A stretch of 64,000 nucleotides of DNA from Pomphorhynchus laevis (Eukaryota; Acanthocephala; Palaeacanthocephala; Echinorhynchida; Pomphorhynchidae). Below are positions 20,700 through 31,647 of the stretch, one piece after another. The notes beneath the pieces are model-generated. The model was given only the letters and a program-made list of their open reading frames with translations. It did not search any database and was not told where the DNA came from. The stretch covers positions 1 to 64,000 of the forward strand of contig WNNJ02000758.1 of NCBI GenBank assembly GCA_012934845.2, given 5' to 3'. The position numbers and the translations under genes were made by a program. Positions within the stretch are counted from its first letter, which is position 1; each line of letters opens with the position of its first letter.

Positions 20700-23600
20700 A
20701 ATTAACCTATGTGCCAATATACTGTATCACTAATGATTCCACATTGGGAAGTATCGACAACTATTAAGCAATGTCTTCCTCAGGTAAAACATCAAATAGA
20801 AAACAAACCATCTCAGATAGGAGATATAATATCATTGTATCTGGAGTTAAAGAATCAGGCAGCGGTGATGCTCAGGTTAGGCCAGATGTTGACGTTGAGA
20901 TTCTCCGTATAATTTTGTCCAAAATAATTGACAGTGAAAACCTCTCTGTTGCTCAAAGCCTTGACATACTTTTTCGGATTCCAGTAACTCTTCATTTGAA
21001 GGACTTTCATTCTGCATTGTTCGAGGTAGGATCAAAATTTATGTCTGTATATTGTATCGTTCCCCTCCACCCTTCTTGGATTTGAACTTACTGAGGCCAT
21101 ATCTATGTCGTCTATGCATTTCTACTCGATTTTTACTTGTCGGTGACTTTAACTTCCCCAGCATTGATTGGGTATGTCAGAGTTTGCTGTCATGCCTTCG
21201 ACTTGAAAAGGAACTCGGTGGTTTCCTTCTCTTCGACTTGATGTTGGTCCAACATGTTTGTCATCCTACGTACATCGGATCCCAGTCTATTATTGACTTA
21301 GTGTTTACAAAAGTTATTTGTAATATTTCTAACATCTGCTATCATCCAACAATTGGCAACAGTGATCACTCTTTACTGTCATGGTATGTACCTTGCCACG
21401 ACGATCTGCCTTCACCTTTCACTCAGATCATGAAAATAAATTGGGATCAAGTTAACATTAAGCAACTTCAAATAGCATTCTCTACCAAAATCAATACGTA
21501 TAATTCTTCTGTTCCAGAAAGTTATAAACACTTGTCGTCCCGCTTATTGCGTACGTTCAACGGTTTCGCTCCATTGCAGCTCCCTAAATCGGGTATCTCA
21601 CTCCTTCCTTGGTCGGACTATCAAGTCCGTTCAGCCCTGAAAATTCGAAACTCATTATGGCATAGGTCTAGAACAGATCCATCTACTCGTATTGAGTACA
21701 ATGCTTCCCGGAATCTTTGTAACAGGCTGAAATTAAAAAAACACACAATCATTCGAGAACAACATTGCAATGTGTATTTCTCATAATCCGAAGAGATTCT
21801 GGTCCTACGTTCGTAGTTCTCGAAACGTTCAAACGGGAATTAACTTCAGTCACTCGTCGGATAGAGTTCTGACAGGGAACCCCAGATTGCTAATCATCTT
21901 GCAAAGATCTTCGCAGTTCCACGTAACTCTACGATAAACTTTAATCAGTTCGTCTGGCAGGCGGTTCTTGTTCCTATCCGCGACTGCGCGATAGAGATTG
22001 AAGTAGATGATATTTACAGTGAATTATTGGCGCTGAGGCAATTTGTCTCTCCGGGCCCTGATGAAATTGCACCTTTTCTGGTTCGTGCTTTAGCTTGTTT
22101 TCTCTGTCAATATCTAACTTCTGTTTTTCGACACAGCCTCAAACATTGCTGGATTTCTGATATTTGGAAGCGTGTCATTGTAGTCCCGATACCCAAGAAG
22201 CATCCACCTGTTAGTTCGTCAGACTTTCGCCCTATTAGTCTTACTTGCGTGTTTTCCAAAATTCTCAAAAAACTAGTCTCGAAGCATATTCGACTTCATC
22301 TTAAGAAAAACAGTATTCACTACGACTCACAGCATGGATTTATGCCGGGCCGTTCTTGTTTAACCAATTTAATAACAGCTCGTAAAAGATGGACGGACGC
22401 CTTGAGTTCTGGATATGTTATCGACGCTGTACTTTTGGACTTTTCTAAGTACTTTAACCGTGTCCCTCATGACGGTATCGTCTCATTGCTTGCTCACTAC
22501 GGTTTTCATTTTCAGACCATTAAGTTGATTAAGAATTTCTTATCTTTGCGGTCATTCCAAGTAAGAATTGGTGGTGTTTTTTCAAAAAGCTCTAGAGTGC
22601 TTTCTAGTGTACCTCAATGATCTGTTATTGGTCTCCTTTTTTTCGTATTTCTTAATGACCTGATTGTGCGTTTAAAGAACCCTGTTTTAGCATATGCTGT
22701 TGATTTAAAAATCTGGACTATTGTTCGTACTCCTACCGATTGTCAGTCACTACAGGACGACCTGGACTGTTTTACTGAATAGTGTGAAGCCACTGGACTA
22801 ATGGTTAATGTTGATAAATGTGATTTGATGAGAATGGGGAAGACTATTTCGTCGTTCCAGTATCGCATTGGTAGTGCGTTATTAAATGAAGTTGAGCACT
22901 ATAAAGACTTAGGTGTAATAATTCATCGCTTTCTTTAGACAAGATTGAATAGTGAGCACGCAAGGATAAAAGCAACTAGGGAATTGTACTACATAAAAAA
23001 ATACATTTCTCAGACTGACATCTCCAATGCTTAGTATCTTATTTTCTTCAGTAGTCTGCCCTCATCTGGAGTACTGCATCCCTGCATTCTTTCCTACCAC
23101 TAAGCGAGAATTGCTCGACTATGAGTCGGTATTGAAGAGAGGTTCAAAGATATGCTTTAGGGCTAGAACGTCCTACCGCATGCGGCTGCGTGCGCTAAGG
23201 ATAAGCTCGATTTGTGACAGATTTGTCTTACTAAACTTGTCTTGTCTTTGGGCAATAGCAAACAAACTTGATGGCGTCCCTGCTAAAATCCTTGGATTGA
23301 GAAGTAGGGCATTACGCAGTCACTCGAAATCGCTGTATAAGAGGCACCATTCTCAATTGCCTGCCAACTTTCGACTGTCACATCGCGCCCTCAACTTGTG
23401 GAATGTGTTGCCTGAGGAAATCGTCGCTGCTTCTTCGGTGAAGCACTTCAAGCGATTGTGCCTAGCATGGATGGAGAATCGACACTCGCACTTCAACGGA
23501 TACCTTGAATCCTGCTGATCTTGATTCTGGCAATATACTGAATTAATTTGTAATTTTTTGATCAGGCAAAACAGCTTCTCAGCTAACGCCTTGTATTTAA
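20700..23600 (+). mobile_element. CR1-like LINE, internally deleted and broken
   Basis: An ORF1 piece (20771-20980, DRRYNIIVSGVKESG, an RRM-like start) is followed at once by the second half of an endonuclease (from about 21052), so the ORF1 end and endonuclease start are deleted. An RT and a C-terminal domain follow. After the stop at 23518 there is a 3' UTR to about 23600 with TGATCTTGATTCTGGCAATA. It is the only long copy of this family here; 33722-34850 may be a relative. Confidence 0.82.
21052..23518 (+). pseudogene. CR1-like ORF2, endonuclease end, RT and C-terminal domain
   Basis: 21052-21786 has LLVGDFNFPSIDW and the endonuclease histidine motif IGNSDHSLLSW. 22027-22620 has PGPDEIAPFLVRAL, SSDFRPISLTCVFSKILKK, HGFMPGRSCLTNL, motif A LLDFSKYFNRVPHDG and motif B at its end (SSVPQ then a stop in place of GS). 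Motif C near 22690 reads AYAVDLKIW, with Val at the first catalytic Asp of YADD. 23027-23518 holds the CR1-type C terminus (VVCPHLEYCIPAFFPT, LNLWNVLPEEIV). At least four lesions; inactive. Confidence 0.85.
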
Positions 23601-24590
23601 TAATAATCTTCGGTCACCAAATTACAAATAAAAAATAAATTTAAATAACAATCACATTTTCATCTTTTGGCATATATCTTAGGCCATTTGATATATAATA
23701 CCAATAATCTACGGCCGTCTTCTTTAAAGACAAATCTTTGTTCAAACATAAAATGAAAAATTTCGCCACGAGCTCACATAACTTAAAAATAAACATATAA
23801 ATATGTAAGAGTAAATGGTGGTAAATTTAGAAGATACCCAAAATAGTTTTAAATAACTCCCCGTATATTTTGTAGCTGTTCAGTGTTCAGCTGTTCATAT
23901 TTAATCCATGATCCATAAAACAAGTTTGTTAGTCATGCATCACTGATAGCTTTAAACATGATTTTCCGTATAAGTTCTTTGTCCTCCTCGTTCTTATATT
24001 ATCTTGTGTCTGACAAACGTGGCGGGGTCCACTATTTTGGAATGTGTGTATCACTGTATTATCTACAGCGTCTTTAAGATGTATATCACGTTTATTAAAA
24101 ATCGAATTACCGTGTCTATTTAAGAATAGTTTGTTCTCCTTCTTGATGCTTTATCTCCTTTCCCCTTATTCAAAACCCATCCTTATTGTTTGTCTTTGAT
24201 TGCGAAGATTATCGTCCCATGGTAATCGTGTTTTCCACTAATTATTGAATATCGGATATCTGTTCACGAGGTTATCTATTATCGTAACTCTGCCGATTTA
24301 TTTCAACATCACAGCTTTCATAACGTCTTAACTTGATATTCGAGAATCTAGACCATTTTTCTTATGCACGTTTCAACTGGCAACAGAGTAAAATCAGTTC
24401 GAATGTAATTGTTAAAAACGCATAATACAAAACGCTTTCAATGAACGTAAAATAATCGTTCAGGTAGTCTGAGTATTTCACAATACACAGAAACTACCTT
24501 TCCATCTGGTAGATCAACCGTAACCGCGATACGGCGGATAGTATGAGCCAACATATACCTCCCTTGTAAAAATATGATTAAATTGCTTTA
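23601..24590. other. AT-rich region without a recognised gene
   Basis: No element motif found. On the minus strand near 24130-23990 a short open stretch (RDIHLKDAVDNTVIHTFQNS) looks protein-like, but I cannot match it to any family. Confidence 0.4.
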
Positions 24591-24663
24591 ATAATGAACA
24601 CTACAAATATAAATGTTTGCAAATATATCAGGGTAGTAAAATCCCAGCACATCGCTTATAAGA

Positions 24664-24735
24664 CTGTTGGCGCCCGCGGTGGCCGGCCCTATCTGGGCGT
24701 TTACTGTCATGCTTCGAGATATCGTTGGGATCCAG
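24664..24735. other. GC-rich block at the 3' edge of a PLE-1 copy
   Basis: About 70 bp with GGCGCCCGCGGTGGCCGGCC stands out in a region otherwise near 30 percent GC. It begins where PLE-1 homology stops (compare AATATAAGAAG at 63840). On the minus strand it continues the PLE-1 frame without a stop (RSMTVNAQIGPATAGANSL). I do not recognise its source. Confidence 0.5.
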
Positions 24736-25260
24736 CTTCTTATATTTACATAAAGATCTTTCAGCTTATTATCTCTTAAAAGTTGTTTTAATATTTCTAA
24801 TTGTTCATTTATATACATATCTTTTTTAATATTTTTAACTCTATTTTTCCTATTCCTTTTATCACCATGACTTCTTGGTTTGCGTTTAACCGGATTATTA
24901 TAATATAGTTGTTTATTATGTATTATACTACTTCTGCCAATTCCTTGTACCACGTCATTCAATCCTAATGGGTACATGGAATTAAGCGTTTTAATCCAAC
25001 CATCTTATTTTTCTAATAGTTTTTGGTTTAATATTGATATGTTTTCTTCGTTAATATACTCTATAATAAATAATTTACAGTTTTTAATATCATGTCCTAT
25101 TAATCTCATATGTTTATGAAATATAGTTTGACTATTATGCTGTATATTATATATGTGTTGCTTAAACCTAGTTTTTAACATTTGATGTTTTTCCAATATA
25201 TTGCAATCCACATGTACACTGTATTAGATACACTACACCTGGGGTATTGCAGTTACAATT
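24736..25260 (-). mobile_element. PLE-1, GIY-YIG endonuclease end
   Basis: Minus-strand frames 25211-25005 and 24977-24588 are nearly identical to 63400-63840: MLKTRFKQHIYNIQHNSQT (the conserved Arg helix of GIY-YIG nucleases), LNSMYPLGLNDVVQGIGRS and the basic tail RKPRSHGDKRNRKNRVK. The first part of the domain (GVVYLIQC, YIGKT at 63330) is degraded here to GIAVTAI-like remnants. One frame change lies between the two frames. Confidence 0.87.
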
Positions 25261-25335
25261 ATCATTTACATTTAACATTTATATTGCAGTTACAATTATC
25301 ATTTATATCTACATTATCATTTATATTTAACGAAA
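25235..25335. repeat. Short AT-rich tandem repeat
   Basis: ATTGCAGTTACAATTATCAT appears twice (about 25239 and 25276), each followed by TTA(C/T)AT(T/C) runs. It borders the 5' edge of the PLE-1 copy; the same words TAACTGCAATAC begin the PLE-1 piece at 63327. Confidence 0.7.
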
Positions 25336-25599
25336 ACCATGTGTTCGTTGTTTTACTTACAAAGTAATGATACAATTTTAAAGACGAGTTTCTCTTTTGT
25401 CAATCTTTTAAAACAACTACCACAGCACGTTATATTTTGTTTATTTATAGAAAAGCATAAAATTTATTGGAAAAATATTTGTGATGTCTACACAGATGTT
25501 TGTGCCAAGTATTCTTAATGCCGGTCTAGATTTCAACATTTGATACATTATAAGTCATCAAAGATAATCGGAACTAACTTTATGATTTATCAACAAATA

Positions 25600-26400
25600 T
25601 CAGCAACGAATACTATCACAAGAGTTACGAGAATTAATTAAAAACGTCGTTAATTCAGTGTAAAACAAGTGCTTTAAACAGTCGACTGTTTTCAAAACTG
25701 TATAATGAGTTGGATCCGTCAAATAATGCTCTGCTATTTTACACTGATGTGAGATGGTTGTCGCTGGTAAAAGTTTTAAAACGTGTTTTAATCTTCGTGA
25801 TGAAATTAAACAGTTTAATGAATATTAAAAGAAAACCGCAGTTTAAAGAACTTAGCGATGAAAGTGAATTATAGAAAAATTGCTTGCCTAGTTGACATCT
25901 TGCAAAATTCACCTGTTGCCAACCTTATCTGCCTTCTACGATGAAAATGGCGTTGAACCGGAGGAACGGAATACAATGATATTTGCTCATTATTTCAGCC
26001 AAAATTTCATCATACCAAATCGACCTGACATCCCGTTTGCACTTGTCAGAATACATTCATAGTCAACCTTTAAGATGTTCCTGATACATCAAATTAAAAA
26101 TTTATTGAATTCATTAAAAGTGATGCAGCGAAAAATCGATTTCTATTCAATGTCAGTTACATAATTCTGTTTTAAATGTTTGCAGTCATATCTCGTTTTG
26201 CCTGCGACTACGTTGAGCGTTCATCTATTTCCAACAACGTATATTTGCATAACAGGGTTTTCCAGCATGTTAGTTATCAAGTCTAAATTCAGAAATCGAC
26301 TTAATGCAAGAGATGATCTTTGTTGTGTTGAAAGGCAGCTTCAACAATTCCTGATCTGATAAAACAGAAACAAGTTTTTAACCTTCACACTGATGTTGGC
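25600..26400 (+). pseudogene. hAT transposase relic (ZBED5/GTF2IRD2-like type)
   Basis: Conceptual translation gives a continuous family resemblance through several frames: LRELIKNVVNSVK, then CKTSALNSRLFSKLYNELD and LLFYTDVRWLSLVKVLKRV near 25680-25790, and at the end VIKSKFRNRLNARDDLCCVE near 26275-26330. These are the hallmark segments of domesticated-like hAT transposases (typically LLFHTEVRWLSRG and IKSKYRNRL). The N-terminal BED finger is not seen and stops are frequent. A DNA-transposon fossil with no visible terminal repeats. Confidence 0.82.
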
Positions 26401-26789
26401 GTATTTGCACATCGCAACAATTTTGTATTAATGTAATAATAATGTAGTGATTTATTGAAGCCACTCCGCCTTTCGGCTTGGGCAAATAAAAAGATTATAA
26501 AAGAATATAAAGTCAGCACAGTAAAAATCATACGTAAGCAGTATAATTGATAATTAATAAAAGTACTAATGTAGTTAAGATTTATATCAATGTTTCACCA
26601 TGGGTTTCAAATTTTTCATGAGTATGCAACATGAATACGGGGTATACACTACGTAGAAAAGTAAATAAATGCAGGTCATAAAAATAAATTTTATTTATTT
26701 GTAATTTAATTTTTTTAAAGATATAATTTATTTACAGTATAATAATACTAAAATTGTCTTAACTAAATAAGAAAATCTTGATTTTTGTT
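26401..26789. other. AT-rich spacer
   Basis: No gene or repeat recognised. Confidence 0.4.
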
Positions 26790-27490
26790 ATAGCCCATAA
26801 AATCTTTAGCCGGCTTCACCTCTCCCAGATTGTATGTGAAACACTCGTGTGGAACGATGGGCTCGTAGACAATTTGACGCCGCTCTGACAATGGATAATA
26901 CTAATTTTGCTTTAATTTTCGACAGTTCTATGTTGTAGTTGGAATGTTTGAGTGTAGCTATCTTTGTTGAAATTCTTTGAAGAATACTCCATGCGCTTTC
27001 ACCTATTCCGCCAGAAGTAAAAATACCAATGGGGAGAAATAACCGTTTTCTACTAATCGTATCATTTCCAAGTACTTTTTGTTATTTCTTTTTTCATTAT
27101 ACTCGAAAGCTTTCTGTGGCACTATCGTATTGTAAGATTCGGCAAATATTGAAAATATTGTGACATCGAAAAATGTCCGCTCGAATCTTTCACTTCCAAG
27201 TCCAGTGCAAACTATATCAAGTCTTGTTTCGTCATCCGTTGTGGTTAAGCTCTTCTCAAAGTTTATAGTTTGCGATACTCAGGCAGCTTTGGCTCGGTCT
27301 CTACGTCTGAACAGCACATTCGTAGCGAGGTTGCGAAGATGTCGCGTACATTGTCGTGTCGCAAGGAAGGCAAGCATCCTCTTCAGCACTATACAGCGTG
27401 TGCTAGAAGTAACCTTTCACCACATATACATTTCGTATTCATTAAATCAAGAGAGTCCATCCATAACGACAGCATAACGCATCTCTAAAT
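26790..27490 (-). mobile_element. RLE family, C-terminal endonuclease relic (copy 2)
   Basis: Minus-strand translation from 27280 down gives TRLDIVCTGLGSERFERTF, then FFDVTIFSIFAESYNTI and a basic helix (NEKRNNKKYLEMIRLVENG) followed by FSPLVFLLL, collinear with the C terminus of the copies at 37003-38271 and 62553-63263. The conserved Asp pair of the restriction-like fold is present. The plus-strand frames 27160-27477 are shadows of this. RT not present; several stops after FSPLVF. Confidence 0.78.
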
Positions 27491-28455
27491 TCGTTTGCGC
27501 TGAGTTTCCACTTCTTATTTAATATGGGAAGCTCCGTCAATCACGACCCCGCACCTTTTATGCTTGCGAGATCAGTGTAGTGATTTAAAGATTGATCAAC
27601 ATTGGATTTTACGCGTCTCTTGGAAAACCCATCAGAAGCAAAAATGTATTTTGCACAAAATATAATTACATATTGTTTCTTGATTAAATATAAAGTTTCG
27701 GCTATGTTTAGATTCTAACATTGAGCATACATCTTGTATATCAGATATTTTCATAATGATTGCAATTTATTACAATAGCAAAAGTACTGTTACCTAGGCT
27801 ATGAACGAAGATTTTACTTAGGATTTTGCGTCGTCACATAGTCGAGAATTGCGCGATATTTATATTGAACTAAATGACTATTTTAAATTATCTATTATCA
27901 ATTTTTATAAATACATTCATTAGTGTTTGTTTAATTATATGAAACGTAATAGATTTTCATCGTAATATAGTTTAGCCTTCGCTTGTAAGCATAGAGCAGA
28001 TTAATGATCTCGCTTGCTCACTATTTTCTCGGTTATCGGCCAACTCACTTTATCTTTTGTAAAATTCGAAAATGTTAAGCAACTAGGACATGCTGCGAGG
28101 TGTGATATGATTTTAATCGGACGATATTTATCTAAAAGTATTCTTGCAGTTTAATAACACAACTTTCTCTATAAATGCACATTTATTTTGTTGTACAACT
28201 ATGTATTATGCGTATCTAAAAATGAAAATAAATTGATATCAGAGTTAATTTAGGATAAATATATTGTAATTTTTAAACTCTCATTTTAATGATCGTAACC
28301 GACTGTTTAGCTATGCTAGTTTTCTTATAGCTATTTTTGTTACGTCAATTGAATTTTAACAGATCAAGTAGAAATTACGAAATATTAGCAATGATATTAT
28401 TGCATACATACTTTTGTTTCGTCTGTGTGTGCTAAAACAAATTTACGATATTACA
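27491..28455. other. AT-rich intergenic region downstream of the acidic host gene
   Basis: No open frame of interest and no recognised repeat. It lies 3' of the gene at 28463-29572. Confidence 0.5.
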
Positions 28456-28461
28456 TTTATT
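28456..28461 (-). terminator. Poly(A) signal of the acidic gene
   Basis: AATAAA on the minus strand begins two bases after the TGA stop (TGAAAATAAATG), implying a very short 3' UTR. Cleavage would be expected some 15-25 bases further on. Confidence 0.5.
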
Positions 28462-28462
28462 T

Positions 28463-29572
28463 TCACATATTTAAATATTTAGGATCTTCTAGTGGCGATG
28501 CGATAGTTGAAAAAGATCCATCTTGATCCTCACTTTTGTAATAACTCGATTCCTCTGTATTTTCATCTGTTAGGCTATGTTCGCCATTTTTTTCCACTAT
28601 CTTGCTATATATATTTTCATTCTCTTTGCTTTGTGTAGAAAAACGCATTTCATTGTCAAAACTCTCATTTTGACTGTTACTAATACGGCTTGTTGATTCA
28701 ACTACTGGATATTCATCAGTATCATAACTTTTAAAACTACTCTCTAAACTACTATAATCGTTGGATTCTTCTGATAGATCTAGCTCTTCGAACTCACTTA
28801 TATCTTTTTCCAGGAGCTGGCGCACTCTCATTTCTATTTCAGTTTCCGTCAATTGGTCTTCATCTGATTCAGACTCATTTCCCCTGCTCTCTGATTTGAA
28901 CTTGATAGGCGAACTCCAAAAAATATCGTCAAATGATTTTTCTTCGAATTTTGTTGTTTGAGTAAGTATTTGCTCTTCGTTCAATTGAATCACACCCTCA
29001 TCCGAGTCATACTCCAGCAAATTGTTTTCCAGTAATCTTTCAATGTGCTGAATTATTCGATAAAGTTCAAGTGTCTGTAATCTTATAGCTAGCTTAATGC
29101 ACAGCTCTCTTTTGCCAGCTTCCGTCGCCATCAGAATTATATGTCTGATGTTCACCGCAGCCTGGTCAACAGCATCATATGTTAATTTGAGATTATTTAT
29201 ATAATTATGAATTCGTTTTACAAGTTCTTCATATAATTGGGGATTCAAAAAGAAAATGCTTTGTATTGTGCCAGGTATCTGTTCAAAACTCATATGTAGA
29301 TTAGAAATACGTTCGCTTAGCGTTTCATCATGCACGATTTTTACCTCTTTTACGTCAAAACAGTATGGCATTTCTTCAACCCATTTACATTTTAGATACA
29401 TGGTCTGCTTTTCATCATCATAATCGTTTGCAAGTGTCATTTTTCGATGTTCATCTTTGATGCCGCCAATATCTTCATCAGAGTATTCAGGTTCTTCATC
29501 GCCATTAGTACTTATACTGCTGTGCTCGCTGATATCCTCGTTTTCATTTTTTGAGCTCAACTGTGTATTCAT
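28463..29572 (-). CDS. Acidic 369-aa protein of unknown function, intact host gene
   Basis: A single uninterrupted frame from ATG at 29572 to TGA at 28463, the longest non-transposon frame in the window. Composition: a Ser/Glu/Asp-rich N terminus (residues 1-50, EPEYSDEDIGG); a middle region (about 85-215) predicted helical by its heptad-like Leu/Ile pattern (LYEELVKRIHNYINNLKL, LCIKLAIRLQTLELYRIIQ); and a very acidic, Ser-rich C-terminal half (ISEFEELDLSEESND). There is no signal peptide and no membrane segment. I do not recognise the family. The acidic low-complexity tails suggest a nuclear or scaffold-type soluble protein, but that is inference. A TATA-like box and an AATAAA flank it, and no introns are needed. 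A spliced gene with further exons cannot be excluded. Confidence 0.8.
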   Translation of the reverse strand: MNTQLSSKNENEDISEHSSISTNGDEEPEYSDEDIGGIKDEHRKMTLANDYDDEKQTMYLKCKWVEEMPYCFDVKEVKIVHDETLSERISNLHMSFEQIPGTIQSIFFLNPQLYEELVKRIHNYINNLKLTYDAVDQAAVNIRHIILMATEAGKRELCIKLAIRLQTLELYRIIQHIERLLENNLLEYDSDEGVIQLNEEQILTQTTKFEEKSFDDIFWSSPIKFKSESRGNESESDEDQLTETEIEMRVRQLLEKDISEFEELDLSEESNDYSSLESSFKSYDTDEYPVVESTSRISNSQNESFDNEMRFSTQSKENENIYSKIVEKNGEHSLTDENTEESSYYKSEDQDGSFSTIASPLEDPKYLNM

Positions 29573-29637
29573 AATTGGAAAAATTACTTGTTAAAACTCC
29601 TATATTTTTACAATTATATATGCAAACACAATATTAT

Positions 29638-29660
29638 TTTATATAGCAAATGGCGCCAAA
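29638..29660 (-). promoter_or_regulatory. Putative core promoter of the acidic gene: TATA box and E2F-like site
   Basis: On the minus strand TTTGGCGCC (29660-29652) is followed by TATATAAA (29645-29638), 66 bp before the start codon. TTTGGCGCC fits the E2F consensus TTTSSCGC. Spacing would place transcription start near 29610 with a short leader. Single-site matches in AT-rich DNA are weak evidence. Confidence 0.4.
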
Positions 29661-29679
29661 TTCAAATTTTTCTATGCTT

Positions 29680-30890
29680 ACATTGGGAGCGCCTTAAATT
29701 ATTACATCTCGCCATTGCTAAGGACGTTTCACCGCCATATTATTCACCGCAGATGTCACAAGTTCCTAGATATACAATTGATCTAATCTTACAGGTTGAT
29801 TCATGGTCAACTTCGGAACTTTGATTAGTGACTGTACTGTGATAAACATGGGTATTGCGCATTACCCTACATGTTGCGCATTTTTTGTCGTTGCAGTGTT
29901 TCAATGATTTTAGGTTAATTCTTCGATTGAGCAGTTTCTGAACGTTGGGTTCACGTGTATAGCAAATTCGAATTGACTTGTCTGGAAAATTACGCAAACA
30001 CGTGCGGAGGTCTCGACAAAATGTCCTAAGTCGAGAAAGATATGGTACCATGATTTTTATATGCCGCTTTTCTTTTTGACTCTTTCTGAGCAAGAGTTTA
30101 ACGTGATAATCTCCTTACTATATTGATTTGTTTTGCAATGGTAGATCATCTGTAGCCACGTTGTAACAACGAATTGATTAGCAATTCAACGTTTGTTTCA
30201 AAGTCCGCTGAATCAGAACAGATTCGTTTAATTCGCAATGCTTCATTGTAAATGATGCATCTTTTGAGACTCTGAGGATGATGGTTGTGCGAATGGAGAT
30301 ACATTAATGTCGAATTTTCTTTGCGATATAGATTCGTTTTTAATTTGCCTTTGATATCAATGCTTATTATCATGTCTAGAAACTCTACGATTGTACCTGA
30401 TTTGAAATTCAGAGTCAGCGTACTTAACTGACTTAAATCTCTTCGAAACAATTCGAGTGATTTTTGGTCACCAGGACACAAATAAAATGTTGTAAATATA
30501 TCGTGTATGAAGTAAGGGTTTACATTACAATCTATTGATCCATTATATTTCGATTTCATGAATGTATATTATTGCATAGGCAGGGGGCATTGGTGTGCCC
30601 ATTGCTGTACACTGAGTTTGTTTATAGAACCGTTTTTGATATCTCAAGAGGATATTATTCAAAACTATACTGGGTAATTCAATTATAAATTGACGTTCTC
30701 TTTTATTTGTATCGTGATTTTGTAAGAAAGTATCGAGAGTCAATAGGTTTTGGATATTTCTGAGCAGGCTAGATACGTCAGCAGTAACAAGAATGTAATT
30801 TGTATAGTGATGTGGCAGCCACGGAAGAATCGACAAAACGATAACTGGTAACGTTTCGTAATTATTTTGACTCATCAGTGCTAGGTACCT
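29680..30890 (-). mobile_element. PLE-2, Penelope-type element, truncated in the GIY-YIG domain
   Basis: Minus strand, from 30875: motif A LVTADVSSLLRNI and motif B GTAMGTPMPPAYA-like (TAMGTPMPPAYAIIYIHE); then 30559-30146 with FIHDIF at the catalytic motif (His where Asp is expected), VEFLDMIISID, KLKTNLYRKENS and LRIKRICSD; then 30093-29740 with the Cys pairs CNDKKCATC and the start of the endonuclease (IVYLGTCDICGE, then YGGETS after a stop). This is a second Penelope family, different from PLE-1. It is 5'-truncated before the RT N terminus and 3'-truncated. Its end lies only about 20-40 bp from the promoter-like sites of the acidic gene. Confidence 0.88.
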
Positions 30891-31156
30891 CCTATTACTA
30901 AATGCAGATGAGGACCGGCAGACGGCACAAGTATGTCAAAACACATATATCTAGACATTCTCTAGCAAACTAAGTTTCAAATGCTTCTCAAAAAAATAAT
31001 TAGACAAGCGCATTGGCTAATGCCATCGCATTCTCTCTATTTATCTGCCAATTTCTTATTAAATTTTAAGAGAAAATTGAGAGTTTTCCGTGGGAAATTT
31101 TTTCGTATTGTGATGTGGCAGCCACAAAGTTGGCCACAAGAAGTTGCCACAAGAAG
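30891..31156. other. Spacer upstream of PLE-2 with a repeated 16-mer
   Basis: GTGATGTGGCAGCCAC occurs at about 30807-30822 inside PLE-2 and again at about 31110-31125. Its core GTGGC-A-GCCAC is an inverted repeat. No gene. Confidence 0.6.
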
Positions 31157-31420
31157 ATGATCCGGAAAGCACATGGTTAGTTTATAGAGGCTAATCCTAT
31201 GCTACAGTTTAGCACAATCTGATATAAAATTATATATAAGACAATTAAGTTAAGTGTCGGAAATGCCTTTATTCACAATGTCACACAGGCAACCGAAACG
31301 ATCAGTGAGTACTTCATTCTACTGATGGGTGTTACCGGGTACTCATTGGTCGTCTAGAAGTGACATGGTGACTGAGAGTCGTGAATCAAAGTCCAATATA
31401 TCAAGCAACATATTTAGTAT
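31157..31420 (+). repeat. Structured short repeat, unit 1
   Basis: It starts TCCGGAAAGCACATGGTTAG and shares its layout with the units at 31591-31810 (minus) and 31951-32172: AAATGCCT, then the GAAAC/CTGATGG/CGTC block, then a conserved ATCAAAG/TCGAAC word. Sequence identity outside the conserved words is modest while the predicted pairs are kept. Confidence 0.8.
31288..31362 (+). ncRNA. Permuted hammerhead-like RNA motif, unit 1
   Basis: Order: GGCAACC, GAAAC (31295-31299), a 14-nt arm to 31312, CATTCTA, CTGATGG (31322-31328), GTTACC, arm GTACTCATTGGTCG, TC (31353-31354), TAGAAGTG. Pairings: GATCAGTGAGTAC with GTACTCATTGGTC (with C:G next to GAAA and UC, 14 continuous pairs, helix III position); GGCAAC with GTTACC (one mismatch, helix II position); CATTCTA with TAGAAgTG (helix I position, one bulged base). 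The core word differs from CUGANGA at its last base. Nothing shows that it is transcribed. Confidence 0.6.
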
Positions 31421-31467
31421 ATATATGTTTTGATTTACACCGGCAAAGATAACAGAGAATTATAAAA

Positions 31468-31497
31468 GACGTTTCGCCCTTTGCTGGGCTTTTTCAA
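31468..31497 (-). other. Penelope-type 3' motif, possible hammerhead remnant
   Basis: On the minus strand: TTGAAAAAGCCCAGCAAAGG then GCGAAACGTC. The block GCCC-AGCAAA-GGGC-GAAA-CGTC is the arrangement helix II, GAAA, start of helix III and cleavage site of the type I hammerheads known in Penelope-like elements. The CUGAUGA box is degenerate. Confidence 0.5.
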
Positions 31498-31647
31498 TTG
31501 TGTGTTTTAGCTCTTATTTTTTTTGTTATATATAATTCTATATGTGACTGTGTTAAACTGTGCTTCGGGAGCTAATAAGCTTCAGTTTCATAATTGTAGA
31601 TGTTGCCAAAAACCGGAGTTCGATTACACGTAGAGAAGACTTACTTA

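Noticed and set aside
24664-24735. Cloning-vector polylinker contamination
   Set aside because: CCGCGGTGGCCGGCC resembles but does not equal the common polylinker (CCGCGGTGGCGGCCGC), and there is no further vector sequence.
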